From Halanaerobiales bacterium (GTDB lineage Bacteria; Bacillota; Halanaerobiia; Halanaerobiales; DATFIM01): 35,013 nucleotides of DNA. The DNA lies in the NCBI GenBank assembly GCA_035270125.1, contig DATFIM010000076.1:1-35013 (forward strand), in the 5' to 3' direction. Under the pieces are notes generated by a model that saw only the letters and a program-made list of their open reading frames with translations, had not been told where the DNA came from and made no database searches. Position numbers and translations under genes: made by a program. Of the stretch, positions 34,272-35,013 are shown in pieces (position 1 is the stretch's first letter; the number at the start of each line of letters is the position of its first letter).

Positions 34272-34290
34272 GACTGAAATAAGACTGAAA
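34272..34290 (+). repeat. Two GACTGAAA repeats, 11 bp apart
   Basis: GACTGAAA at 34272-34279 and 34283-34290 are direct repeats with one-helical-turn spacing, upstream of a TATACT -10-like box at 34351-34356 and the gene at 34412. Such spacing suits an OmpR/PhoP-type regulator, but two copies are weak evidence. Nothing else recognisable is in the 34178-34411 gap. Confidence 0.35.
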
Positions 34291-34411
34291 GTAAATTAGT
34301 ATCAAAGCTAAAGATGACTTATAGGTGACCGATAAAAGTAAAATTAATGGTATACTTTTTATAGAAAGAGAACATATATATTTTGGAGAAGGAGTAATAA
34401 GGGGTGATATA

Positions 34412-35013
34412 GTGATTAAGAGAATAAAAATCTTAGGTAGTTTTATTTTTTTCATTATCATATTTATTTTATTTTTTTCCTTATCACTATCTGCTCAAAA
34501 TCCAGGAGTATTAAATTTTCATTCAATAAAAGCTAATGGTCAAAATCAAATAGAAATGATCACTTTAGCTTTACCTTTAATTGATGAAAATACAGAAAAA
34601 ATTTTTTTAAGATTAAATAATAAATTTTTTGTTGAATCTAATGGCAGGAAAATTAATTCTGATAGTTTAAGTATTATAACAGCCAAAAAAGAACATTTAT
34701 TAAAAAATAAAAATATTGAAATTCCCATTAGAGATAATTTAATTAAACATAATAATAAATTAAAGGTTTTGTTACAAATCAATATTTTAATAAAACCAGA
34801 GGATCCACCTGGAAGATATCAAAATGAATTAATAATTACCCAAAAAAACCAAAAAGGAGAATTTGTAGAAACAGAAATACCAGTTGAATTTAAAGTAGAG
34901 CCCTGGATTAAAATGTTTATAAACACAGATTTTTATGAAATTTCACAAACTGATTTTGATAATAATAATTTGGAAAGTATTATACCCGGACAAATAGAAA
35001 TAAGAAGTAATTG
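34412..35013 (+). CDS. Exported protein of unknown function (C-terminal part cut off)
   Basis: The frame begins with GTG 34412 after AAGGGGTGAT (34399-34408) and is open to the window end (200 codons). Residues 1-28 form a signal peptide (basic MIKRIK start, long hydrophobic run, LSLSA then Q). The mature part is rich in Asn, Lys, Glu and Ile with alternating hydrophobic residues. Segments such as NVLLQIN-like strands and IKPEDPPGRYQNELIITQ suggest beta-sandwich domains. I recognise no family and give no function. It might be a surface-layer or pilus-assembly-like component, but this is only a guess. Several minus-strand frames overlap it and appear spurious. Confidence 0.75.
   Translation, partial: MIKRIKILGSFIFFIIIFILFFSLSLSAQNPGVLNFHSIKANGQNQIEMITLALPLIDENTEKIFLRLNNKFFVESNGRKINSDSLSIITAKKEHLLKNKNIEIPIRDNLIKHNNKLKVLLQINILIKPEDPPGRYQNELIITQKNQKGEFVETEIPVEFKVEPWIKMFINTDFYEISQTDFDNNNLESIIPGQIEIRSN

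Noticed and set aside
1-35013. CRISPR arrays, insertion sequences or defence systems
   Set aside because: No regularly spaced repeats, transposase frames or defence-type domains were seen; the only mobile-element trace is the integrase relic.

Overview
The window is AT-rich DNA from a low-GC, amino-acid-fermenting anaerobe. The best guess is a Halanaerobium-like member of the Halanaerobiales (Firmicutes). This rests on the oxidative L-ornithine degradation genes, an AdoCbl-dependent (class II) ribonucleotide reductase, a T-box-controlled serS, NhaC/AGCS/YfcC ion-coupled carriers, frequent TTG/GTG starts behind strong Shine-Dalgarno sequences, and acidic proteins. The genus assignment is inference.

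Layout. (1) 1-3360, minus strand: a cut NhaC-family antiporter, then a GlnL/GlnK-like two-component pair. (2) 3361-5968: a divergent control region, alanine dehydrogenase (ald) and an M19 dipeptidase. (3) 6005-7432: a PAS/AAA+/Fis sigma-54 activator resembling RocR. (4) 7688-15601: ord, ortA, ortB, a MutL-like chaperone, oraS, oraE and alr in one operon. (5) 15744-22048: orr, two M20 hydrolases, an N-acyl-D-amino-acid deacylase and a YfcC-family carrier. (6) 22072-23692: a serine T-box leader (specifier UCC) and serS. (7) 23778-28860: an AGCS symporter under a sigma-54-type promoter, then a sensor kinase with a periplasmic SBP domain and its NtrC-type regulator. (8) 29049-31463: nrdJ. (9) 31493-32562: tRNA-Ser(UGA) followed by gene relics (deleted tyrosine integrase, broken M20 peptidase, an unidentified C-terminal tail). 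(10) 32755-34177: a YeeE/YedE transporter with an apparent N-terminal frameshift. (11) 34412-end: the start of an exported protein of unknown function.

How the genes work together. L-ornithine is racemised (Orr), converted to 2,4-diaminopentanoate (OraS/OraE, B12 and PLP), oxidised (Ord) and cleaved by OrtAB to acetyl-CoA and D-alanine. Alr and Ald can then carry D-alanine through L-alanine to pyruvate, so a full ornithine-to-acetyl-CoA-plus-pyruvate route is encoded here. ald and ord each have a -24/-12 (sigma-54) promoter preceded by two TGCAAA-N5-TTTGC-like dyads with identical centre-to-centre spacing (23.5 bp). This points to joint control by the RocR-like activator encoded between them. 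The orr operon adds three deacylase/peptidase-type enzymes and a carrier that could feed acylated or peptide-bound amino acids into the pathway. A third sigma-54-type promoter precedes the AGCS symporter, whose likely regulators lie just downstream. The catabolic core is a known pathway. The most interesting parts are the shared regulatory architecture, the alanine-disposal extension, the deacylase operon and the degraded region after tRNA-Ser.
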